Part shown: piece after piece, positions 53,072 to 61,144 of the stretch | How the letters are laid out: each line of letters starts with the position of its first letter | Numbering within the stretch: position 1 is the stretch's first letter | Origin: a bacterium | Lineage (GTDB): Bacteria; Sumerlaeota; Sumerlaeia; SLMS01; JAHLLQ01 | NCBI GenBank assembly: GCA_020444065.1 | Contig: JAHLLQ010000001.1 | Location: 124,001-188,000 of the forward strand | Length of the DNA: 64,000 nt | Direction of reading: 5' to 3' | The notes under the pieces: generated by a model | Told to the model about the DNA's origin: nothing | Seen by the model: the letters and a program-made list of their open reading frames with translations, nothing else | Database searches by the model: none | Program-made: the position numbers and the translations under genes

Positions 53072-54543
53072 GGGGAGTTCTCGCTTTCGTTTTGATCGTC
53101 ATCGTCCAGCCATAACACAGGCGGCGGAGTGTTCCCGCGGCGCACACGGCGGGCTCTGCGCGGGCCCAGGAATGTCATGATCAGGATCTTGATGTCCAGC
53201 CACAGCGACCAGTTTTCGATGTAATACATGTCGTAGCGCAGACGCTGCGAAATCGATGTGTCGCCGCGGAGGCCATGGACTTGAGCCCACCCTGTCAGGC
53301 CGGTGCGAACTTTGTGCCGGGCCATGTATCGGGGAATTGCCTCGCGGAACTTGTCGACGAAATACGGGCGCTCGGGCCGCGGTCCAACAAGGCTCATGTC
53401 TCCGCGCAGGACGTTCCAGAGTTGCGGCAACTCGTCGATGTTCCAGCGCCGCAGGAATCGGCCGATAGGCGTAGCGCGCGCGTCATCTTGACTCCCCCAC
53501 TGCGGGCCTTCAGGCTCCGCCGTCAGCGGCATCGTGCGGAACTTGTAGATCGTGAATTCCTGGCCATCCACGCCAAGCCGCGCCTGACGGTAAACGGCAG
53601 GCCCCGAAGAGCTGCGTTTGATGAGGAACGCGAGAATCGGATACACGGGAATCAGAACACACAGGCCAATCATCGAAACGGCGATATCGAATCCGCGCTT
53701 GATCAGAATATTCCAGCCCTGGAGAGGCGTCTCACGCAGCGTGTAGATGGGAACAGAAGCGATCTCGTCGTAGAAAATCTGCGTGCGCATCATCTCCGTC
53801 AGCGTGGGAATCACGTTCACGCGGACCGTTTCCATTTCGCTTTCCATGAAGAGACGCAGCAGGCTGTCGTGAGGCAGTTCGCTTTGCGCGACGAAGACTT
53901 CCTGGATGTGATGCTCGCGCAGCAAACGGCGGATGTCCTCCGTTGTGCCCAGCACGGGAACGCCACCGATCGTTTGACCAACGCGTTTCGCGTCCGACGC
54001 GACGAAGCCGACCTGCTCGTAGGCGTACTCGGGACGCCAGCGCAGGCGTGCGGCGAGCCGAATCGCCGTCGTCCCCAGGCCGATGATCAGAACCCGCGTC
54101 CGCGGAAGGCTGCGCCCCATGAAGTAGCGCACGATGATGCGTTGCAGGAGGAATCGCCCGATCAGGAGACAGGCCGTCACCGTAATGAGTGTGTACGGAT
54201 ACATCAGGCGAGCAATGTCAGGCACGCGCCAGAAGTAGTTCCGAACGACAATGAGCGCAATCGCCAGCGCCGATCCCTTGAAGAGCCGCCGAGCGCGGTT
54301 GAAAGAGATCACGCGCGGGTGGTTCTGGTAATTGTGCGTCAGATTCAGAGCAAGGAACCAAAGCCCCATGGCCCATGGAAGCTGCTCCATGTAGAGCCAT
54401 GGATCCCAGCCGCCGGACGGCGCGATGGGCCCGGCATGGAATCGCAGCCAATAGGCACACGATAACCCCACGAGAACCGCCATCAGGTCGGCCACGGTCT
54501 GCAGCAGAAGGAATTCGGTTCCCTTGGACCGATGGTTCAGCAT
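52960..54543 (-). CDS. WcaJ-like polyprenyl-phosphate sugar phosphotransferase
   Basis: Four to five N-terminal membrane helices, a Rossmann-like central CoA-binding-type domain (RVLIIGLGTTAIRLAARLRWR), another membrane segment near residue 280 (KRGFDIAVSMIGLCVLIPVYPILAF) and the C-terminal catalytic domain with IKRSSSGPAVYRQARLG, WNIDELPQLWNVLRGDMSLVGPRPERP and KVRTGLTGWAQVHG. It attaches the first sugar phosphate of an exopolysaccharide to undecaprenyl phosphate. The start ATG at 54543 overlaps the GT4 stop by 7 bases; 54570 is an alternative. The last 37 residues overlap the SDR gene. Confidence 0.92.
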   Translation of the reverse strand: MLNHRSKGTEFLLLQTVADLMAVLVGLSCAYWLRFHAGPIAPSGGWDPWLYMEQLPWAMGLWFLALNLTHNYQNHPRVISFNRARRLFKGSALAIALIVVRNYFWRVPDIARLMYPYTLITVTACLLIGRFLLQRIIVRYFMGRSLPRTRVLIIGLGTTAIRLAARLRWRPEYAYEQVGFVASDAKRVGQTIGGVPVLGTTEDIRRLLREHHIQEVFVAQSELPHDSLLRLFMESEMETVRVNVIPTLTEMMRTQIFYDEIASVPIYTLRETPLQGWNILIKRGFDIAVSMIGLCVLIPVYPILAFLIKRSSSGPAVYRQARLGVDGQEFTIYKFRTMPLTAEPEGPQWGSQDDARATPIGRFLRRWNIDELPQLWNVLRGDMSLVGPRPERPYFVDKFREAIPRYMARHKVRTGLTGWAQVHGLRGDTSISQRLRYDMYYIENWSLWLDIKILIMTFLGPRRARRVRRGNTPPPVLWLDDDDQNESENSPCPKEVETSTERPPGSQEPAEESDEQSLSPSHVPGRM

Positions 54544-55676
54544 CGCAGTTGGGCTTCCTGGAGTATCCACTGGGCGAGCTCATGACGGAAATTCGCGGGA
54601 GAGAATTTACACGCGTGCATTCTCGCCTCAGATTGACTATAGTCCTCTTCCTGAAACCCCGTCAACAATTCGGCCAAAGATTCTGCATCTTCTCCTTCGA
54701 AGAACCGCCCCGTCTTGTCCTCCACGACAGTTTCAGTCACGCCGCCTGCCCGCAAGGCAAGCACCGGCCTGCCGCAGGCCTGGGCCTCGAGCGCGGCGAT
54801 TCCATAGTCCTCCACGCCGGGATACAGCAGCGCCCGGCAGTGCTGATACGCGTCCCGAAGGTCTTCCTGCGGGACCCAGCCTCGAAAGTCCACGCCTTCG
54901 TGGGCCGAAGCCTGCAGAGCCTCCCGTTCCGGACCGTCACCGACGACGACAAGCTTCACATCGGCCAGCCGGGCGGCCTCGACGGCGCGCTCGACGTGTT
55001 TGTAGGGCACCAGTGCAGAGACCACGAGGAAGTAATCGCCCGGAGGATCTTCGGAGGGGACAAAGAACTCCAGATCCACAGAGGGGTAAATCACGCTTGC
55101 GCGGCGGTCCCAAAACCGCTCGATTTTCCGCGCGATATGGGCGGAATCGGCGGCAATCGCGTCGATGGATTGAGCCGTCGCGGCATCCCAACGCTGCAGT
55201 CGGCCGCGAAACAGCTTCAGGGCCGTATCCTGAATGGCTTTGCCCGATAGATAGTCCTCGAAGTGATCCCACACGTATCGCATGGGCGTGAAGACGTAGG
55301 CCATCATGGTGCCTCGCCGGGGCGGCGGGGCGCCCTTGGCAACGCAGTGCGAGGTGGCGACCACGAGGTCGTAGTCGGCGGTCGGGAACTCCCCCACCGC
55401 CCGCGGCATCATCGGCAGAGCCTTGCGATAGTGGCGTCGCAGCGCCGGGAGACGATCGGCCCAGCGCGATTCGATGACGTTCATTCGACGGATCGTGCGG
55501 CTGACCTTGCCCGGCTCGTACAGCAACGTGTACACATCGGCGTCGGGCAGGAGCTCGCAGACATGCTCGAGCACCTTCTCGCCGCCACGCATGCCATTCA
55601 GCCAGTCGTGGACCAGTGCCACGCGCCGCCCACACGCAAAATCCTGAAGCTGCTCGATGCTTGCCCCGTTCGTCAT
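54537..55676 (-). CDS. Family 4 glycosyltransferase
   Basis: The GT-B fold protein (379 residues) starts RVALVHDWLNGMRGGEKVLEHVCELLP, a common opening of polysaccharide GT4 enzymes. C-terminal motifs: YPSVDLEFF, FLVVSALVPYKHVERAVEA, VVVGDGPEREAL and PGVEDYGIAALEAQACGRPVLAL (E-x7-E donor-binding). It adds a sugar to a lipid-linked intermediate. Overlap with the WcaJ-like gene suggests one transcript that runs through GT4, sugar phosphotransferase and SDR. Confidence 0.92.
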   Translation of the reverse strand: MTNGASIEQLQDFACGRRVALVHDWLNGMRGGEKVLEHVCELLPDADVYTLLYEPGKVSRTIRRMNVIESRWADRLPALRRHYRKALPMMPRAVGEFPTADYDLVVATSHCVAKGAPPPRRGTMMAYVFTPMRYVWDHFEDYLSGKAIQDTALKLFRGRLQRWDAATAQSIDAIAADSAHIARKIERFWDRRASVIYPSVDLEFFVPSEDPPGDYFLVVSALVPYKHVERAVEAARLADVKLVVVGDGPEREALQASAHEGVDFRGWVPQEDLRDAYQHCRALLYPGVEDYGIAALEAQACGRPVLALRAGGVTETVVEDKTGRFFEGEDAESLAELLTGFQEEDYSQSEARMHACKFSPANFRHELAQWILQEAQLRC

Positions 55677-55769
55677 GAGATGGAGGAAAGCCGCGGATGG
55701 CCGGGAAGGTCAAGAGGGACGGTTCGCCAAGCCAATAGAGAAGGGCGCAATAGCAAGCTGCCAACACCG

Positions 55770-56834
55770 ATGAACGTCAGCGATTTTGACTACACCCTGC
55801 CGGAAGAATTGGTCGCCGCGCACCCGAGCGAGCGGCGCGATGAATCGCGTCTGCTCGTGGTTCCGCCCGGCGCGGGCTCGGAACATCGCCAGTTCCGTGA
55901 CCTGACCGAGTATCTGCGCCCCGGCGATCTTCTGGTCATGAACGACAGTCGCGTGATTCCGGCGCGCCTGTTCGGACATCGTGAGCCGGGCGGCGGCAAG
56001 TGCGAGGTGCTTCTGCTCGAGCCGGCCGGCGATCTGAAATGGCAGGCGATGGTCCGGCCTGGTAAGAAGTTGCGAGTGGGTTCACGGATCGTTTTCGGCG
56101 AAGGGCTCGCCGCGGAAGTCGAGGAAGATCTGGGAGGCGGCGAGCGCCTTCTGCGCTTCGAGTGCGGAGGCGAATTCCGCGAGGCCCTGGATCGGCTCGG
56201 GCACATGCCGCTGCCGCCGTATATTCTCGCACGACGTGGAGCGCGCGAATCGCTGCCCCAAGATCGTGAACGCTACCAGACCGTGTACGCCGATCGCGAA
56301 GGCTCTGTGGCAGCGCCGACCGCCGGGTTGCATTTCACCGACGAGATGCTCGCCGCCATGAACGACATGGGAGTCGAGACGGCGCGGGTGACGCTTCATG
56401 TTGGCGCCGGGACCTTCCAGCCCATTGCCGTGGATCGCATCGAAGATCATCCGATGCACGCCGAGGAATATGAGATTTCCCCCGAGGTCGCGGAGACGAT
56501 CAACCGCGCAAAATCGGAAGGGCGTCGAGTCATTGCCGTCGGTACCACTTCCGTTCGAACAATTGAGAGCGCCGGCGCGACTGGAGAGGTTGTTCCAGGT
56601 TGCGAGAAGACGCGCCTGATGATCCTTCCCGGTTACAAGTTCCACATCGTCGATGGGATGATCACGAATTTCCATCTACCCCGTTCGACGCTGCTCTGCC
56701 TCGTGGCCGCAATGATCGGGCGCAAACGCCTGCTCGATCTCTATGAAGAAGCGATCCGCGAGCGCTATCGATTCTACTCCTACGGCGACGCGATGTTGAT
56801 TCTACCGCAAGGGAATGCCGATGCTGTCGAATGA
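55770..56834 (+). CDS. queA: tRNA preQ1(34) S-adenosylmethionine ribosyltransferase-isomerase
   Basis: The 354-residue enzyme has the QueA pattern: DFDYTLPEELVAAHPSERRD, VMNDSRVIPARLFGHR, HMPLPPYI, ERYQTVYADREGSVAAPTAGLHFT, GAGTFQPI and TNFHLPRSTLLCLVAAMIG. It transfers the ribosyl moiety of SAM to preQ1 at position 34 of tRNA, giving epoxyqueuosine. The long frame starting at 55263 is cut to the ATG at 55770. It is followed, with a 14-base overlap, by a queuosine-precursor transporter gene. Confidence 0.96.
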   Translation: MNVSDFDYTLPEELVAAHPSERRDESRLLVVPPGAGSEHRQFRDLTEYLRPGDLLVMNDSRVIPARLFGHREPGGGKCEVLLLEPAGDLKWQAMVRPGKKLRVGSRIVFGEGLAAEVEEDLGGGERLLRFECGGEFREALDRLGHMPLPPYILARRGARESLPQDRERYQTVYADREGSVAAPTAGLHFTDEMLAAMNDMGVETARVTLHVGAGTFQPIAVDRIEDHPMHAEEYEISPEVAETINRAKSEGRRVIAVGTTSVRTIESAGATGEVVPGCEKTRLMILPGYKFHIVDGMITNFHLPRSTLLCLVAAMIGRKRLLDLYEEAIRERYRFYSYGDAMLILPQGNADAVE

Positions 56835-57537
56835 AGCTCTTTGGTTCCTGTTTCTGATTCTGGATCTCGGCGTGCTGCTCGTGCTGTTTCGGTTCTTCGG
56901 ACGCACGGGCCTTTACATCGCCATCGCGTACAGCATTTTACTGTGCAACATCCAGGTGCTCAAGACCGTCGAACTCTTTGGCATGACGGCGACGCTGGGG
57001 AACATCCTGTACGGCAGCCTGTTCCTGGCGACGGACATCCTGGGGGAAGTCTACGGCAAGTCGGCGGCGCGCAAGGGCGTCATCATCGGATTCGTCGTGC
57101 TGCTGATCATGACGGTCTACATGCAACTTGCGCTGCAGTTCCAGCCAGACAGTTCCGACTTCGTCGATCCGCACCTGCAGGCGATCTTCGGATTCCTGCC
57201 CCGCGTGGCCGCCGCCAGCTTCATCGCGTACATGGTCAGCCAGTTCCATGACGTTTGGGCCTTCCATTACTGGAAGGCCCGGTTCAAAGGTCGTCATTTG
57301 TGGCTGCGGAATAATCTGTCGACGATTGTCAGTCAGGCGATCGACTCGGTCGTCTTCTGCTCGATCGCTTTCATCGGAGTTTTTGAGACATCAGTCGTTG
57401 TGAGCATCTTTGTGACGACCTATGTCCTCAAACTCGTCGTCGCAATTCTCGACACGCCGTTCATTTACCTGGCATGCCGAATGGCGGGTCACTCTCGCGG
57501 TACAGGTTCAGGGGCCGGCGCTTCCTCGGCCGGCTGA
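56821..57537 (+). CDS. Queuosine precursor transporter (YhhQ/DUF165 family)
   Basis: A 238-residue protein with about six membrane helices and the family signature TDILGEVYGKSAARKG, plus VSQFHDVWAFHYWK and LRNNLSTIVSQAIDSVVF. YhhQ-type proteins import queuine-pathway precursors (preQ0/preQ1). Pairing with queA suggests salvage of a precursor. ATG 56821 is preferred, since AAGGG lies 7 bases upstream, rather than ATG 56815 which abuts it. The 3' end overlaps the convergent nucleoside transporter gene by 49 bases. Confidence 0.93.
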   Translation: MLSNEALWFLFLILDLGVLLVLFRFFGRTGLYIAIAYSILLCNIQVLKTVELFGMTATLGNILYGSLFLATDILGEVYGKSAARKGVIIGFVVLLIMTVYMQLALQFQPDSSDFVDPHLQAIFGFLPRVAAASFIAYMVSQFHDVWAFHYWKARFKGRHLWLRNNLSTIVSQAIDSVVFCSIAFIGVFETSVVVSIFVTTYVLKLVVAILDTPFIYLACRMAGHSRGTGSGAGASSAG

Positions 57538-59108
57538 CTGAGTTCGCCCGGCACCTTGAATTCTTCTCGCTGGCTCTTGAAAGAATCCGGCTGATCTTTG
57601 ATCCTTCCGACAACGTACCAGTAGTAGGACGCGCCGGGCTTCAGCGGCGTGTCGAGCACCGTGGAGAAGCCTTCCACCACGGTTGTCGGCTGGTCCGGAT
57701 GATCAGTCCCCTGCTCCCAGACATAGACTTCGTACTTCATTTCCTTGTCGCCCGACCAGGAGAGCAGCGGTGTTAAGTCCGTCGCCTCGGGCACCTCGAA
57801 TGAGACGGTCAATTCGGAGGGGTCTTTCGCCTCATCGTAGAGAATCGCGGCGACGCAGGCCGTGGAATTCGCCGCGAACGTTCCGGCAATCAACGCCACG
57901 AAGCCAAGTCGCGCAAGGTCCGCACGACGCTGCGGCGCCATGATGACGAGGCCACCGATCTGGATCCCAATGGAACCGATATTCGCGAACCCGGCCAGCG
58001 CGTAAGTCATGATCACGCGCGTCCGGGGGCTCAGTACTTCACCCATGCTTTGCAGATCGGCAAACGCGACGAACTCGTTTGCGATCGTCTTCAAGCCCAT
58101 CAGGCGGCCCGCTTGAACCATCTCCTCTTTGGGAACGCCCATCATGAATGCGAGCGGGGAGAAGATGTAACCAACGATGGTCTTCAAGTTCCAGGCTTCC
58201 TGCAGGTGGAATCCACCGTCGCCAAACGGGAACATGATCGCGCCACCGATCAGGCCGATCACGAGATCCAACACGGCGATCAACGCCAGGAAGGCGATCA
58301 GCATGCCGCCAACATTCAGAGCCAGCTTCACGCCTTCGCCAGCCCCGCCGGCCGCTGCATCGACGACGCCGTCGTACTGCTTCGGCATATCGATGTTTAC
58401 CTTGCCGAGCGTCTCTGGTGTTTCCGTTTCTGGCACAATCAATTTGCCAAACATCAGCGCGGCCGGAGCCGACATGACGCTGGCCGCAAGAAGGTGGCCC
58501 GCAATGCCTGGGATGTCCTTCGACAGCATCCCTACGTAGGCCGCCATCACACCGCCTGCCACCGTGGCGAAACCGCCGGTCATCACCGTCATCAGTTCGC
58601 TGCGAGTCATGGTCGGAACGAACGGCCGCACAATCAGCGGCGCTTCGGTCTGTCCCACGAAGATATTGCCGGATGCCGACAGTGTTTCCGCACCACTCGT
58701 CTTCATCGTGACGGCCATCACCCAGGCAATGCCCTTCACAACAAGCTGCATGATGCCCAACTGATAAAGGATGGCGGTCAGTGCGCTGAAGAAAATGATC
58801 GTCGGCAGGACGTTGAACGCGAAGTAGAATCCGAACTTGCCCTGACCGCCTGGCTTCGCGAGTTCGCCAAAGACGAACTCCGAACCGGCCTGCGTCGCCT
58901 CGATGACCTTCATGAAGACGTTATTCATGAGAGTGAAGAACCACTCGCCGGGCGTCGTGCGCAAAATGATCAGCGCGAAGATGAGCTGAAGCCCCAGTCC
59001 CCAAGCCATCAGCGGCCAGCGCTTCAGCGCTGCCTTGCGATCCTTGCTCATGGCCAGACAGATCGCCATCATGACCAGGATGCCGAAGAACGGAATAATC
59101 CGAGACAA
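57489..59108 (-). CDS. NupC-family nucleoside transporter with C-terminal FN3-like domain
   Basis: The TTG at 59108 follows AGGAG by seven bases and starts at the first helix (LSRIIPFFGILVMMAICLAMS). The core has the concentrative nucleoside transporter signatures GNIFVGQTEAPLIVRPFVP, GLKTIANEFVAF and ALAGFANIGSIGIQIGGL. After the last helix (about residue 425) comes a roughly 90-residue FN3-like domain: VSFEVPEATDLTPLLSW, YEVYVWE and GASYYWYVVGRI. NupC proteins normally end at the membrane, so this is a fusion; a periplasmic or surface-facing domain is likely. The locus upstream carries LacI-type operator pairs. Confidence 0.9.
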   Translation of the reverse strand: MSRIIPFFGILVMMAICLAMSKDRKAALKRWPLMAWGLGLQLIFALIILRTTPGEWFFTLMNNVFMKVIEATQAGSEFVFGELAKPGGQGKFGFYFAFNVLPTIIFFSALTAILYQLGIMQLVVKGIAWVMAVTMKTSGAETLSASGNIFVGQTEAPLIVRPFVPTMTRSELMTVMTGGFATVAGGVMAAYVGMLSKDIPGIAGHLLAASVMSAPAALMFGKLIVPETETPETLGKVNIDMPKQYDGVVDAAAGGAGEGVKLALNVGGMLIAFLALIAVLDLVIGLIGGAIMFPFGDGGFHLQEAWNLKTIVGYIFSPLAFMMGVPKEEMVQAGRLMGLKTIANEFVAFADLQSMGEVLSPRTRVIMTYALAGFANIGSIGIQIGGLVIMAPQRRADLARLGFVALIAGTFAANSTACVAAILYDEAKDPSELTVSFEVPEATDLTPLLSWSGDKEMKYEVYVWEQGTDHPDQPTTVVEGFSTVLDTPLKPGASYYWYVVGRIKDQPDSFKSQREEFKVPGELSQPAEEAPAPEPVPRE

Positions 59109-59300
59109 TTCACTACTCCTGCGGCGGGTGCCCGCCTCGTAACGTTTCCTGAACAAAGCCAGCCTGTTTGACTGCCTTCCTCGGCGTACGGGAGCAAGCA
59201 AAGTCTTGGGTTTTGAATGGAACGGGGAACGCAGGGGGTGTGCACTCGTGATGATCGGGCAAAACCTGAATGGGTGCAATTGCAAGGCCAAATAGTAATA

Positions 59301-59314
59301 GTAAGCGCTTTGAC
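59301..59314. promoter_or_regulatory. LacI-type operator candidate, distal site
   Basis: GTAAGCGCTTTGAC contains the palindromic core AAGCGCTT typical of LacI/CcpA-family sites, and is the exact reverse complement of the site at 59534. It lies about 190 bases upstream of the nucleoside transporter start. Confidence 0.6.
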
Positions 59315-59533
59315 TTAATTCACGCACGGCTGCATTGCCGGTGGAAGCGAATCTATCTGCATCTTGTTTCGCGTTTTGCCCGGATTAGTTAAAGCACTTT
59401 TACACTTGACCTGGGAGCGCAATGCGGTCCAAATGAAATCGCTGTCTGCCGAGTTTCTCAGGCCATTTCGGACAATCAACCCCTCCAAGGCTATGCGTCA
59501 AAGAACCGAGCAGCAGAGAATCACGAGGAAGTT

Positions 59534-59547
59534 GTCAAAGCGCTTAC
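59534..59547. promoter_or_regulatory. LacI-type operator candidate, proximal site
   Basis: GTCAAAGCGCTTAC, the exact reverse complement of the site at 59301, about 38 bases before the start of the secreted repeat protein and overlapping where its promoter or leader should be. Two sites 233 bases apart could allow looping. Confidence 0.6.
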
Positions 59548-59585
59548 ACTTCAAGAAAGGACCTCCAGAAAGGACAAGACGAATT

Positions 59586-61055
59586 ATGATGAAACGTACA
59601 CGCAAGACTCTCGCTATGGCGCTGGGCTGTGGGCTGCTTGCCGGCTCCGCATCTGCTGCCCTTGTCGTCAGTAATTCCGCCGACAACTCGGCCTACGATG
59701 GTGGGTTCAGTGATGGAATCTCCGCAGGCACTGGTTGTGGCGCCTGGACCGTTGTGACCGCCACGAATGCTCTGGCATTCACAGGAAACTCGCGCGCCAA
59801 TGGGTTCGCGGCCGGCATGGGCATCAATACGCCAGGTGGCGACACCGGGCGCGCCTTTGGCCTGTCGGCTTCCGACGGCGATGCCAGTTCCGCGGTCCTG
59901 CCATTCAATAGCGCCGTGCAAGTCGGACACACACTTCGGTTTGGTATGGACTACGGCTTCATCGAGAACGGCGGCGTGATCGGTGCGCGTTTGCAGAACG
60001 CAAGCGGCGAAGAGGTGATGGCACTGACGTTCACAGGCGGCGGCGGCTTCGATGCAGTGGACGCTGGCGGCACAACAGCCACCGGAATCGATTACTCCTC
60101 CGACGGATTCGAGGTTGAGATCACGCTCGACAGCGCGTCCACCTATTCTGCGTCTATTCTGCGCTTGAATGATGGCTCGGTGACCGATCTGTCGGGCACG
60201 CTCGCCTCCCCTGCCGGAGGTCAGTCCATCAACCAGGTCGCCTTCACGTGCGACAACGTGGCGACATCCGGTTCCAGCGGCGATCAGGGCTGGTTCTACT
60301 ACTTCAATAGCATCGAAGTGGATGATAACACGGACACTCCGACGATTGTTGCGGCAGATGACGCAGACGACGCGGCCTACGACGGTGGCTTCTCAACGGC
60401 GCTGAATGGCGGAAGTGGCTTTGGTGCCTGGGTGCTTTCGACCGGAACCAATGCGCTCGCCTTCACAGGCGATTCTCGCGCAAACGGCAGCACTGGCGGC
60501 CGTGGAATCAATACGCCCGGTGGCGATCTGGGAACAGCGTGGGGCATCTGCGCATCAGACAGCGAAATCGCCGAGGCGGTTCGCCCGCTGAGCACCGCGC
60601 TGGCTGTCGGACAAACCGTGAGCTTTGAGATGGACTACTCCTTCGTTGAGAATGGTGGATTGGTTGGTGCGGCTTTGCGGAACGCAAGCAATGAGAAACT
60701 GCTCTCCATCGAATTCCTCGGTGGTGGGAGCGGATTCTACGTCAGCGATGGTGCCGGCCAGACCGATACCGGATTGGGTTGGTCCCAGGAGGGGTTCCTG
60801 GTCGAGTTCACACTCGACACAGCGTCGACGTACACCGCGGTCGTGACAAGCTATCGGGATGGAGCCGTCTATACAGTCTCCGGATCGCTCGCCTCGCCAT
60901 CGGGCGGCCAGGTCATCGACAACCTGGCATTCTTCGCGGATAACATTGCACCGAGCGGCAGCGCGTCCGATGCGGGCTGGGCGTATTACTTCAACAGCCT
61001 GGAAGTCACTGGAGCAGCAAGTGGCAGCGCTGTGAGCGACTGGATGCAGTACTGA
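59586..61055 (+). CDS. Secreted protein of two tandem about 220-residue beta domains
   Basis: The ATG at 59586 gives a signal peptide (MMKRTRKTLAMALGCGLLAGSASA). Two homologous domains follow: each opens AYDGGF, then GFGAW/GCGAW, NALAFTG-SRANG, INTPGGD, and repeats MDY-F-ENGG and ALRNASNE/RLQNASGE, ending YYFNS-EV. The domain occurs in various secreted bacterial proteins but its function is not known to me; lectin- or adhesin-like beta-sandwich is a guess. The C-terminus is SDWMQY. A strong terminator follows. Confidence 0.8.
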   Translation: MMKRTRKTLAMALGCGLLAGSASAALVVSNSADNSAYDGGFSDGISAGTGCGAWTVVTATNALAFTGNSRANGFAAGMGINTPGGDTGRAFGLSASDGDASSAVLPFNSAVQVGHTLRFGMDYGFIENGGVIGARLQNASGEEVMALTFTGGGGFDAVDAGGTTATGIDYSSDGFEVEITLDSASTYSASILRLNDGSVTDLSGTLASPAGGQSINQVAFTCDNVATSGSSGDQGWFYYFNSIEVDDNTDTPTIVAADDADDAAYDGGFSTALNGGSGFGAWVLSTGTNALAFTGDSRANGSTGGRGINTPGGDLGTAWGICASDSEIAEAVRPLSTALAVGQTVSFEMDYSFVENGGLVGAALRNASNEKLLSIEFLGGGSGFYVSDGAGQTDTGLGWSQEGFLVEFTLDTASTYTAVVTSYRDGAVYTVSGSLASPSGGQVIDNLAFFADNIAPSGSASDAGWAYYFNSLEVTGAASGSAVSDWMQY

Positions 61056-61101
61056 GAAGGCTTCGGCTTTACAGTCCGAGCAATAGGAAGTTCTAGGGGG
61101 C

Positions 61102-61144
61102 CCTCCCGATCCAGCGGCCACACTGGATCGGGAGGTTTCTTTTT
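61102..61144 (+). terminator. Rho-independent terminator after the two-repeat protein
   Basis: CCTCCCGATCCAG (61102-61114) pairs perfectly with CTGGATCGGGAGG (61123-61135), 13 bp, 8-base loop, then TTTCTTTTT. The stop of the convergent glycosyltransferase gene (61143) lies in the T tract. Confidence 0.92.

Larger units (their letters stand above)
59109..59585. other. Divergent regulatory region, 477 bases
   Basis: It separates the nucleoside transporter and the two-repeat secreted protein. It contains two inverted 14-base operator-like sites (listed separately) and an AT-rich stretch near 59291-59322. A long frame from 59364 crosses into the downstream gene but codes for no signal peptide there. 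No RNA gene is evident. Confidence 0.55.

Noticed and set aside
53275-54465. 396-residue open frame on the plus strand
   Set aside because: It is the antisense of the WcaJ-like gene; its product is Arg/His-rich and has no domain.
58050-59171. 373-residue open frame on the plus strand
   Set aside because: Antisense to the nucleoside transporter, whose family motifs are unambiguous.
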